Part shown: piece by piece, positions 1 through 12,100 of the stretch | How positions within the stretch are numbered: position 1 is the stretch's first letter | Layout: each line of letters starts with the position of its first letter | Source: Triops longicaudatus | Taxonomy: Eukaryota; Arthropoda; Branchiopoda; Notostraca; Triopsidae | Direction: 5' to 3' | Length of the DNA: 64,000 nt | Assembly: GCA_022885665.1 (NCBI GenBank) | Contig: JAGQDJ010000050.1 | Coordinates: 62,001 to 126,000, forward strand | Notes under the pieces: generated by a model | The model's input: the letters and a program-made list of their open reading frames with translations, nothing else | Database searches by the model: none | What the model was told of the DNA's origin: nothing | Made by a program: the position numbers and the translations under genes

Positions 1-443
1 TCGTTGTTCCGATGCTGACGAAAAGATAAAAATACAGCCAGATAGTCGTAAGAATGACCATGGATCTTTTCTGTTGCTTTTCTACCTCTTTAATGTTCCT
101 TTCCCGCCAACTCGTCGTAAATAGACATAATCGCTCTCGCCCGGTTTGCTCAGCACAAGAACCGCGTGAATCACTATGACCCTTATGGATGAAAGAATAG
201 ATAACACGACCCTTTTTACACCTATCATAAAAGCTTCACACGTTTCCCACATTGGTGACAGACTCAAAACACGTGGCTTTTAAAAGTTTTACGAAGGGGT
301 TATGCGAAGACAGGAATCTTTGCATGCTACAGGTTAGTTGACGGGGACTTTCTAGATTATCTTCCGAGCAGTGAGCTCCCTATGAACTTCTGTTTGAAGT
401 TTTAGTCAATTCTGAGAAGTAGATACTTGCGGCTTCTCACCTG

Positions 444-466
444 TTTTTTTTTTTTTTTTTTTTTTT
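444..466 (+). repeat. Poly-T run, 23 bp
   Basis: Uninterrupted run of 23 T. It is simple low-complexity sequence; I see no retroelement body attached to it. Confidence 0.9.
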
Positions 467-694
467 AAACTATATAGGCTCGTGCAGTTTCCAGTCGTGT
501 TCAGGCACTTATGGTGTGTTTGATAGCTAAGCATTATTGGCCCTGGGATACAAAAAATAAAAATGTTTATGAGATTTGATAAATCCGTCTGCGAAACAAT
601 CATAGAATAGTTGGAAAAAATATATAACACAGTATCCCTTAAAATTTTAATTGAAGCCCTATTTTCCAGTCTTGCATTTTTTGTCAAGAGCAAA

Positions 695-1027
695 TAGGGC
701 TGGAAACGGTTCGAGTCGACTCGAGCCGATTCGATTAACTTCATAGAGTAATAAATAGTGAAGAGATTATTGTGTAAAGGACTGTTATAAGAAAAGATAA
801 AGGAGAAAGGAGGTGTACCAGATAAGAGAAACAGCACCGCCCCAAGCGCTTATCTTACAGCCAAACAGCGAGTGGTACAGGTACACGCGATCTTACAGCC
901 AATCAACAACAGGTATGGCTACTTTCTTTCAGCATATCTTGCAATGGCCCTTTACACAGTAACTGTTCTCTCTATATTACTCTATGAAATTAATTGGCTC
1001 GAGTTGACTCGAACCGTTATCAGCCTA
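695..1027. mobile_element. Non-autonomous hAT-type MITE with 8-bp target site duplication
   Basis: The element begins TAGGGCTGGAAACGGTTCGA, and its other end, read on the opposite strand, begins TAGGCTGATAACGGTTCGA. The terminal inverted repeats pair over about 58 bp (695-753 with 975-1027) with roughly nine differences, and a weaker similarity continues inward around TGTGTAAAGG/CCTTTACACA. Both ends are flanked by the same 8-bp direct repeat AGAGCAAA (687-694 and 1028-1035). An 8-bp duplication plus TAGGG-type ends is the signature of the hAT superfamily. There is no transposase inside, so it is a MITE. The loop contains ATCTTACAGCCAA twice (852-864, 890-902) in direct orientation, 38 bp apart. 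Confidence 0.82.
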
Positions 1028-1161
1028 AGAGCAAATCGCATTCCCCATGCCATTTGAAGGAGAAAAGGTATTGAATAAATCATTTTCACACTGACGGTTG
1101 AGTTAGTTGTTCTGTCTGTGATTTACAACCTATAAATGCAATTTACCTGTGTTGAAGTTAT

Positions 1162-1256
1162 ATTAACTTACTCTACTAGAACTAAATACATTAACTTACT
1201 ACTAGAATAGACCACAGCTATACAAGTATGTATAGCCGCGGTTTATTCTAACTAAC
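1162..1256. repeat. Short tandem duplication plus 21-bp hairpin
   Basis: A segment reading ATTAACTTACT(CT)ACTAGAA occurs twice in direct orientation between about 1162 and 1208. It is followed immediately by a stem-loop: 1204-1224 pairs with 1229-1249 at 18 of 21 positions around a 4-nt loop. It lies 135 bp beyond the MITE and could be a small separate foldback relic. No function can be assigned. Confidence 0.5.
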
Positions 1257-4200
1257 CGGTAACGCTGTGACCTGGAGTACTTTGAGGTTAACAGTAGAAA
1301 CTTCATTAAACACATCTAAAACGGGATCATCTAAAACGTTTTTCTTAAAAAAAAAATAGGTATCATCAAATTTGGGAAAGCCTCACTTTTGACAAAACGT
1401 TGACTTTTGTGAGTATGCAAGGATTTTTAAAAAAAAATTTTAAATCCAATTTTACTCTTCATAAGCTTTGTAAAATAAAGCTGTGCCATTATTACCACAA
1501 TAAACTTTCATGAAGGTAGACACTTCTTTTAACTGTTTACGAAGAAATTTTCTCCAACATAATTTTTTAGTCCCGCCCTTCGTTTGTCAAACAGTCTGAA
1601 AACATCATGGGGTTAGAAGTAAATGTCACACAGGTTTTTCTTAATTAGGGTCATTTATTATCTTCTATCCTAGAAAAAGCTTATGCGTTCCTAACCTGTG
1701 TATTCCGGCCAGTTGGGAGGCCTAGCCAAGAATTACCAGCACATAGGTGGCAGAAAAACGGAAAGAGATTTGACTCCCCGGTGACCCCTGATACTATGAA
1801 GTGTGCAAGTTAACCATACTTGCAAAGTACATCGTACATTGTTAGGAATCGAGCTTATGTTGTGAGAAATAAAGACATTTATGCCATCCCTTCATTTCCC
1901 GTAATGGTTCTTTCTATGACTCAGATCTGAAGTGTCGTTTGTCCTTTTATCTATCGCGTGTGGAAAACATCTATCTTCGGCGGCAAAATTAACAGAGACA
2001 AGAAAAAAAAAACAGCCTGAATAGGCATAATGAACGCCAAGCAATTCGCTTCGTGAGCTAAATTGGGAAGGTTGCTTGTCGCACTACAGGAATGGCTTGA
2101 TTCGTTTATTGTCTCCAGTGTGGAAAGCGATACGACTTGATAGTTGCACTTAAAAGCGGTTTCGACACGACCAGGTTTTTTACCATGTCAATCAGGTGAA
2201 CACGTATGTTTTAGCTACCTACAGCTGCAAAGTCGAGTTACGGCCGTACTACCCATTAAATGAACCAGAATATGGCTGAACGCGTACCAGTGTCACGGTC
2301 ACGCTTGGCGCTGAAGCCCAGAAATGTTAGCATTGGATAATTCCCCGAATCGCTAGCTACCTATGACTCTTTAACTGCCACGGATTTCTCAGGGTAAAGC
2401 ATTCTTGACAAACTTTGTGTCTTTGTGAGTTGCACTGAGGGAAAAAGAAGAAGTGCGGAAAAGAAGACCTATGAAAAAAAAAAGTTCCAGTGAGTATGTT
2501 AGCCAATTTCGCAGCCATGGAATGAGGAAGGCACATGCACAGAGGCCACGCGAGGCAGAGAGTTTTACAACGCTCAGACCGAGGTGTCACGCTTCCAAGG
2601 TTAAAATAGACTCAAAATAACCCTAGGGTGCATCTTGGGGTATGCGACGTCTTTGGGAGATTTTTCGTAAAAGAAAAGACGGAGCTTCGCACTATTTCCT
2701 TGACTTTCTTTTGCTTGAACTAGTGATGCTTTCAAACATCCGAAAAGAGGGTAACTTGGAGATTTGACGACCGGCAGCTGGGGGAAATAAGAAAGGAAGG
2801 GGGAAATAACGGAGTATGTGATGCCTATTTGTCTTCTTCTTTCTTACATCTTGTCTAGGCCCCTATTATCCCCTTTCGAAAACACATTTTAAGTTAACAG
2901 GGTCACACCGCTACTACTGGCACCAAAAACGTACCGTGAACAATGTGCACAGAAACAAAAACTTGTGATTTCTTTCCGTATTGGCAGGTTCCATTTCACC
3001 ATCCGAGGCCTATTCCAAATTTCATTGACGCTAACGACTTGTAACAAATACGATCACTGTACCTGCTTGACTCTTTAACATTCAGCGTGAATTGCGAACA
3101 CAAGAGTCAGGAGGGTATTAATTAGAAAAGAATCTTTCTTTAAAGAACCCCCTGGGGGCTAATCAAAGGTTCTGCATATCGAAATTCGTTTTGTCGTAGG
3201 CTGTAGCTTCACATATGCCAAGATCTTTCAATTTCCTTCCTAATACCCAATCTTTAGCTATTACCAGGTCTAGTTATAAGGAGATTCAGCTCTTCCAAAT
3301 CGCGAAGAGCTGTTAAGTTAACTTTAATGAAGACAGGACGCCCTGAGAACATCTTCGCCAAATATTACGCTAAAATTTGCGACCAGGGAGGCCGCGCGAC
3401 ACCTTCCAGTGCAAAAGTTTGTGTTAATTCTATATCTTAGTCTTATTATACACGAGTGGAACGTTGCACGAAACGTTTTGTCTAATAAAGTGGAACTAGA
3501 ACTGGAGAAACGGGAAGAAAAGACGTGAGTTAAGAAGATGTCTTCAGTTAATCTGAAGCTCGGGTCTTAAGAGCTATGGCCATTTCAGCTCAATAGCTGT
3601 AGTTATGAAGGCTTTGTAGTCTAATTTCATGTTGACTTGTGCTTAGTTCTGGAAAAAGCTCCGTTGAAGTGTGCGACAGCAGAGCGAAGGGAGGAATGCT
3701 GATTTTTTTATGGATTAACAGCTGTGCCCCATATATTGCTGTTAGGCCAGCTCACCAAACGGCAAGCCACTATGCCAGTGCAAGCTTTGCACTAGCGAAT
3801 CGCTCTGATGTGCTTGTTGGATATGTTTGTATGCGACAGTATCACTGTGACACAAACTGGACGGTATACCAAGTGTAGGGAAGCTTACGTGGTGTTTAGG
3901 AAAAACAAGGAAATGAAGCGCTCACGGACACCGGTGAAAAAGGAATCCCTGACATCAAAAACGGGTTTACGTAGGTGAATCGCCAACACGGACACCTAAG
4001 TTATTGTTTCGCTGTGGAAATTTTTCCTTAACCGAGCATCAGCAAAAACGTCGTGCACGTGAGTTTACGCATGTGGCACGTATTCAATTTTGCTGATACT
4101 TGACAGTCAACACAGACAAAAGCCATCGGTTGCAGCATTAATTACCTACTCCTGAAAAACGTAGCAGCTATGGGTTGAAACTAAACGCAAGAGAATAGCT

Positions 4201-6105
4201 CAATCGTCTTTTTTTGGGAGGGTCATGTGACTATAACTACAGATATTTATTTTAATAAACACCACCTACGATACAAATAAAATAAAAGAGCCAAAAAGTG
4301 GTTTTCATACTCGACCATTCTTTTGCACGCGTGCATCGTTTGTCATGAAAACTAACCCATGACGTCATCCGTGGGGGGTAAATTCTCTGAGGGGGAGCTA
4401 ACTCAAGATTCGAGAAGAAACGTCTCCAAAGAGGGTACGGAGAAGGGTGGTAATTTGAAACTTTGCAACGTCCTGAAACCATTACCGAATAAGCCCTTAT
4501 CACTTAAACTCCGACGTTTGTCGCAGCCAGCAAGAGATAGAAGGGAGAGACGAAAAGAGGGGGTCACGCATGCGATTAGCTAATTTTGTACTCAAAGCGA
4601 GAAGAAATTGTGCATAATTTTTCTCACCAAATTGATAAAACCTATTGACCCATTTTTAAAACCAAACGTTGCACAACAATCCTCGTTTTTAAAAAAGAAA
4701 ACCATAAGTTAACAGAAATTATGCAAATTTGATAATGAGGTAGATTTTTAAAATTCTAGGTGTCGATCGTGCTGCCAGCTTTAATACACAAGTGTTTGGT
4801 TCGGTAGCCGGGTCTCGACCCGTCTGTCGCCAGACAGGTGCGACAGGCCGCGTTTCCACCTCCACAGCTGCTGATCGTTGCCATTCGTGCATAATGGCTA
4901 TGTAGCGCTTAGAACTGCATGTGTAAGTATCTTGCATTATCGTTTCATCTACTCCTACTTCATCTGGCTTTCCAGCTCGCATTCGTAGCGGTGTCACATG
5001 GGTAGTATTTGGCTCTTATTTTACAAAGCTTCTCTTGTAAGGTTTCTTGTAGAATCGAACTCAGGTAGCTCGTTCATCGTTCTCTTGCAGATTATGAGAC
5101 ATATTCAAGTAGCAAACAACAGTTGCAATTTTTTAAGCCCCGTTATTACCAAGGCCGGGAACAAAACCTGTCGCGTTGCTTTTGTATGTTATTGGAAATT
5201 ACCAAGTGCGTATTGTGTAGGGGGTGTACACAGTTAGGATTGCTTTGAAGCTTGCAAATGCCAATGCGGACAAGCCAATACGGACTCGACAAGCCAGCTA
5301 CAAGGACGCCTACACCCTCGGTCAGTCACGCCTATGGAGCTTCCTTGCAACTCGCCGTTTCCTGTACGGGATTATAGCGACCGCCTCGTGTCCCTGTAAT
5401 AAACGTAAACTCTGAGTTCGGGCAGCAGAAAGGCCGCGTGAGTCTCAGTCGAACCGTCAGCCACTGCCACTTTTCAGTCCATGGTGAACTTTTGGGTCGA
5501 AGGGACGTGTTCAACATCCATCTATATCCCTCATGCTGTCGTGGCACGCCAGCTTTCAAATAAACAAAATTCACTTTTCAATCTGTGATACCGTGCTTCG
5601 TCAATTCTTAGGAAAGTAATATCCTGGAAGGACTTACTACTTCTATTACCCTCCGACCTGTACAAATCGTGCTTAATTGCCTTTACTGCCTTTACTTTGC
5701 CTTAATTCAGTGATCGGAAAACGTGCTCATCTTCACACCGTGCATCAACAGTTATGGTTGCAAAGCGAGAGCAATCGTAAAGAAAAGCTGGAATAAATCG
5801 CAAACACCTACAACAATAAACACTAGACAATTTTAAGCGCAATATGTTTTTGTAAGACAACTTCAAGCGGAACATTCAACAAAGTAAAACAAACTATTAT
5901 CGTGAGTGCACAGCGCTAACCGTCACTGTATTTCTGCACTGCGAATTAAACCTTCAAGTCCCAGAATTTCAGGAAGCCGGGCAAAACCCCAGTTAAGACA
6001 ACAAGTCCCTTATCACTTGCGAAAACAGAGTCGTTTTGGGGCCTTACTTGCCAACGTCTTTTTCCGCTTGGTTTTACCGCTCTTCGTTTGCTCAACTCCG
6101 ACGCT

Positions 6106-9100
6106 ATGCTCATGCCTGGAGCAGCAATTCCATCGCTTGTTTCACCTTCTTCGACACCGGGAGCTATGGATGCTGGCTCGGGAGTTAGTCCTGTTGGCGG
6201 AGTGACGGGACTGGGACAGAAAGACACGACATTTACGAAAATTTTCGTCGGCGGCCTCCCCTACCACACGACGGATGCGTCCCTTCGTGAACACTTTGAA
6301 GTGTACGGAGAGATTGAGGAGGCCGTTGTTATAACGGATCGACAGACTGGCAAGTCTCGTGGATATGGCTTCGTAAGTTCTTTTTTTAGCTCCCATTTCA
6401 GGGTCCCTACCGTAGCCGCGTTCTCGTTGTTCCGCATTGTACAGTATATCACCAGTTTTAAAATTGGCTTCTCTGTGTTCGTACTCTCCGAATGTCTTAT
6501 ACAATGGGTCTGTTTTAAAATTGCCCTGCCAATTTCCCATGGCGTTGGCCAAACAATGCCGGGCAATATCTATATTCACATTTTATTGTTTCAAACGCCA
6601 GAAACTCAATTATCTAAAAATATGTTCATTTTAAACACTCACTGTATACTTATAATTTATTATACATTTGATTCCTATCTTCATGTAATAAAGGAGCGAA
6701 AGAAGAGTCGTTGTTCTTACCAAGGTCTTTCTTGAATGCCGAATGCGAGCTCTTTTACCTATATGTCATATTTAAGTATATTTATATTAAGTGATATTGC
6801 AAAAGTTATCTCAAATTTGTTAGTGAGCCGTAATCATTTTAGTTTACTTTTTGCGCCCGCACATTCCGTCCTTTTCGTCTTGTAGTGTTAAGACAGCTTT
6901 AAACCAGGGCGAGACTGGAGATCCACAGAAACTTGGCGAGATAGCGCGTAGGTGGTGTTTAAATTATTGGGTACACGTATGGTGATCTTTTCTCCACCGT
7001 GAACGAAGCTGTTTGTCGAGGTGGCCATTCTTAATTTAGTTCGTTCAGGAAGTGGAAGTTCCGATGAACCGTCAACTGAGTTTCGCCCTTGCAACGACTC
7101 GACTCGACGCCCAATTGACAATCTGCCATGAAAAGTGATGACGCCGTAAGTCATGGTCTTGGCTCACACAATCTGCTGATATTGTCGTAATAAAGAAACT
7201 TTCTAGGGTTATAAGGGACTCGGCACTATCATAACAGTCACTTCTCGACCTTATGCCGAACAATAGAGACCCGTTTACTACAGTTTTATTCCGCTTCACG
7301 TTAGCGCCGCAAACACGAAGGCTTTCGCTCAGTCGCTAAATTTCCACATTAAAAGTATGTAGGAAGACATAAACCACAATTATGTAGAGAAATGACAGCA
7401 TTGCGAAACGTGTGCAGCCTTTTTGCCCAGACCACCGCGTTATTATTTCGCAAAAACTCCGTGCCTCTGGCGACGAGTTTCTTGGCTCTAGCTCGATACT
7501 GAATACCGTGAAATAAATGCTAATAACAGATTGGTAGGGACACAAAAAGCCATTGTGTCGCGTGCAATTTTCTACCTCTGTATTTTTAATTTTTTCTCGT
7601 CACTTATTTTTACCGTACGTTTCGTTTTAATTTTACACAATTATATTAAAATTTCACTTATTGTTTATTTGTTTTATGTTACATTATTTTTCATTTGTTT
7701 GTCTGCTTAAAGTACTTAAGGAATTAAGCCCAAGTGTCTTTTAGTTTTCATGAAGTTTGTACCGAAAACTTGTGACATACAGAATACAGTAAGTGTATAA
7801 TAACTCTTTTAATCTCTTGGTCCGCATCTGGTAGCCTTGTTTAGGGTTAAGGGTCAAGTTTGGTCAAATTTGAGCTGAAAGTCGTAGCAAAAGGAGGTTG
7901 GTAGCAAACGCAGTGCCTGGCATGGTCGTCTAATCGAGGTTTCGGGCAAATTTTCTTCGCTGGGGACTTTTCAGCTAAAGTATCGTATTTGAAACCTTAA
8001 CCAGGTGTAAGCGAGCCTTAAGTTGGAATTTGGGAGTCGAGTCACAATCAGTGACCCATCATTGAAGCCCCGGGAGGATTTTCTTCCTCACGGGTGCTTG
8101 GAATGGCTTCGCGGGCTGCCTTTTGGCCCGTGTAGCCCAGGTTGGGGCAGTGGTGTTCTATGCCGTCTATGTTTAGCATGCTTGGTGTTCGCTCGATCTT
8201 CAAGTCTTGCAACTTTACGACGAAGGCAGGTGGAGACAAAAGCCATTAAAACGTCCGTTTGTACGTACTACTGCACATTTTGAACTTTGACTCGGCCACG
8301 TGTCTCGCTAGGGCTCAGCCTCACACGAAAGCAGTTGAAATGTAGCACCTATACTTAGCGTGTTTTGTTTGTTCTTTCCGTCAATGGAAAATAAAGGTTC
8401 CTCCCCTCTTTTAAAAGCAATTTGACAGCCTTCTTAGAAAACATAAAATACGTTTGAGAAAGTGTTTCGGATCATTTTTGTTGGTGTTGACGCCACAATT
8501 TAGAGGTCAATTTGACGTTTTCGTTCTATTCCATCATTACCTTAGAATATACGTTGCCGGCATATGATACAGCCAAGGGATTCCTTTTTTTTTCGGGGAA
8601 GAAAGGAAAAGTCCTTGCCGAACGGCGACATGGGATTGTGTTATATTGTGTGCCACAGATGTCCCGACATGTGGAAGGGTCAGCGCTTGCTTTCCAAACA
8701 AACGCCAGAGAAGGGAGGGGGAGAGAGTGCAGGAGGCTGCAGAAACAGCGTCAATGCAGAGTTGCTTTAAATGTGAGCTAAACAAGTGGGACGCCATAGA
8801 CGAGCCTGCAGATCACGCTTCCGGTGTCATGGAAATGAAAAAGATTTTTTTTTGTTGGTTCCTGGATTCCCGTACTGTGATGGGCCTTCTGTTCGAGGCA
8901 ACAATGCGTGACACCCTACCTCGTTTCTGTGGAACACATAGACCTAAGCGAGTTACAGCTTACGCGTTAATTAATTCGATATGCTTGGAACCTTTTTATG
9001 CTGTTGTTCTAATTATTTGCTAAATTTATGTTCTTGAGATAGAAATGAATTTGCATTAGTTGTTGCGGTTTTTATGAAGTCTTGATTTGTAGTGAGTTGT

Positions 9101-12100
9101 GTGTTTTGTACTAGTATTAATAGAGGTTACTCTTTGATTCTGAGTGAAGAACGAATAAAACTAGTCTATTAGTCATTAACAAGTTCTTCTTACTTCTAGG
9201 TAACGATGGCTGACCGTTTGGCTGCTGAACGTGCGTGTAAAGATGCTAACCCTATTATCGACGGACGCAAAGCCAACGTGAATTTAGCTTACCTTGGTGC
9301 GAAACCCAGAGGCAACGTCCAAGCAAGTACGTGTACATTTTCGTCTGTACTAAGTAAAAAATTGCCCTTTAAAAATAAAATAAATAATAGTTCTCATGTA
9401 CGAATTGCGAAATATTATGCATTGAAATAACTACAGATACATTATGCGCACTGTTACTCAGCTCTTAGCTTTCTTCGCACCTCTGGAAGTGTTTAGGAAG
9501 AAATGTCCCCGGTAAGCAGGGCAGGCGAGTAGAAGGAAATGACGTTAATCTGTCGTACATTCTCGAAGCCTTATAATTTTGCATACCCTTCAGTTATTTA
9601 GAACGTTTATAAGGCTTGACTTTTTTATAGGATAACATCTAAGCGATAGGGTCTTACCCAATGTGTGCTAAGATTATTACACATTTTCACAAATATTTCG
9701 CATTCTGCGACGTATTGCAAATGGAATGGCAAAGATTAGTAAGTCAATTTCATGTTTCAGGTTTCCCGTTTGCTGCCTTGCGAGCTGCTGGTTTTCCTGC
9801 TCTTCTCCCTGGACAGTTTGGGTAAGTGAGCGACGTATTTCTAATCATCATATTGGCCAAAAGTGGTTGTAGATATTTGACAGACGTGTCAAGGGCTCAA
9901 TATAAAAGGTACGTTACCTTTTGTCTGTATCTAGACTGGCAAAAGAGTACTGTAAGCTGTAAGTAAGAAAATGTTAAAGAAAACGTCCGATTTGGCACTG
10001 TTTTCATCATTGTCAGTGGGAAGCGGAAAGACTTAATTTCAAAAGGCACTAGCCAGCTTAAAAAGCCTTCAAACGTCACAGATGCGTCCTAAAGTGCAAC
10101 CGTCCTTTAAGGTTAGGTTACGTCACGTGTCAGAAAATAAAATGCACCTTAAAACTTGCAGAACGTAGGGTGAAAGTTATTTATACCCTGCTAACCTTAG
10201 ATAATATTGACTTTACAGTAATAAAGACGCGACACACTGACAGGTAGATTTCGTCCGGGCTACTTCTTGGTGACAGTAATTTGTAAATAATTTCACACTC
10301 AGCAAAGCTACTTAAGCAAATTATAATCCACTCGTATGCGTACATAACTGTAAACAGAGCAAAGAGAAATTACAATTGCTTCCACCTGAGTTGTTTATCT
10401 AGCCGTTCGTATTCAAATCAGAAGAAACCAAAACAAATCAAATTATACTAGCGACTTTCTTGGTATTCAAGGACATTATCGATTTATTTAATTGGACAAA
10501 GCTTAATATTACTAGTTTCCCCATTTTCGCCATTGACAGAACCCGTGAATTTCAGTGACTCGATTGATTTGTTTTCCTACGTTAAAACATGCGCTAGTAT
10601 AACAAATGTGCCAAGAAGCGCATGGGAAGAGTTTGCCTGTTAGTCTGTCAGAAGATTAGTATAAGTTTCTGGTAAATGAATCCATAACACTTAAAATATT
10701 ACATATTACTGCTCCCAAAATCTTCACGATCTTATAAACATGTTACGATTATATGTAAATGTGTAAAGTATTTCGTTTTTTATTAGTTGCCTTGATGGCA
10801 GTTACACGGAGTGGTTTTGGAATAATATTAGGTATATAATGCTTAATTTAATAAAAAAAAAAATAAATTCGAAGTTGTACCAATATGGAGAAAAATTTTC
10901 CTATGCAAACATTACGGAATTTTGATATTTGTAGCCCTTCGGACTTATTGCCCCCCCCCCAAAAAAAAAAAAAAAAAAAAAAAAAAAATTAAAAAAAAAT
11001 AAAAAACGGTACAACTTAAAAGCACTGACAGTAACTGACATGTCTTGAGAAAGTCTGGAGAACCGTCACAGTTCTTGGTGCAAAGCACAATGCGGATGCA
11101 TAGGACCCACCGAGAGCAGGAGCATTGCTAGTGTGTGGCGACCGCAGAACACAAGGGGTTTCTGTTGGCCCGTGCAGCGTAAGGTCCTGCGTTTGGAAGC
11201 CTTTCACACGAGAGTAGCATTTATGAAGCTATATAACTAATATGAGGTTCCGTAATGAATGAACACATAGCTTATTAAAGCAAAGGCTGACGTTTACAGA
11301 AATTGAGAAACTAACACTACTGCGATAATAGGATTTGTCGAGTGATTTTGTTGCGCATGTTTTTTTTTTCTCTTTAGCAGGTTTAAATTTTCACCTGTTC
11401 CTGGTGTATGTTACTCACGTGCAGTAGCGTATGTAACTTAGAACGAATAACTACTAATCTTTTAGAGATGTGTTATATAAAAGTTGAAAATATTTATAAT
11501 TATCATATGAGATAAAGTGTCTCAAAAGACCGTGAAATTGCTTTCCTTCAAGGCCAGATGATATAAAATACTTCCCTTGGCGTTGTTTGTACCTTTCAGG
11601 CAAACTTGTAAGCCTGCTCGCAGCTTCTTCTTTCGTTTACAGTTTTTGTTATGTTTTTGTCTTTAGAATTCTTTCATATCCTTAACAACATGGCACGTGG
11701 TAAGAACGACAGTTTCATTCCGCTTTTCCGTCTTTAGTGTTTGAAGTACTGCAAAAAGTTTGAAGTTTTACGTGTTGGTTGATTGCTATCAAAATCTTTG
11801 TAGTGTTCTCGTTGCATTCGTAGGCTTCTTTTATGCACGATAAAGCAATACGACACTATACGTTTTTTTTTTTTATCAATAATAGCGCACACTTCAGTAG
11901 CCCGCAGCCTCATTTCGCTTTCCTGTGTCTGTGCCCTGTTTTGTGTAAATGCTCCAGCTGTGCGTTTGGGTGGCTGTATGCTCAACGATGCCAGATCGAC
12001 GGACGTTTTCCTCCTCAATACAGTTTTTCTTTTTTTACATAATTATTTCCCTTTCCGCTATTCTTCTCTTACCTTTCGTCTATTCGTTCTCAGCTTCTTT

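Larger units (their letters stand above)
1..6105. other. Upstream non-coding region of the RBM24-like gene
   Basis: No protein-coding exon was recognised here on either strand. The open frames present are short, lack family resemblance and have no coherent splice pattern. The stretch holds the MITE and hairpin listed separately and a run of 23 T at 444-466. It probably contains promoter and enhancer DNA, and possibly 5' untranslated exons, for the RBM24-like gene, whose first ATG is at 6106. That role is inferred only from position. Confidence 0.5.

Noticed and set aside
5224..5574. Overlapping open frames on both strands upstream of RBM24
   Set aside because: Neither strand shows known motifs; both being open suggests a compositional effect.
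10860..11220. Possible SINE or retrosequence around the C10-A28 tract
   Set aside because: No RNA Pol III promoter boxes in the right order, no target duplication and no recognisable body on either side.
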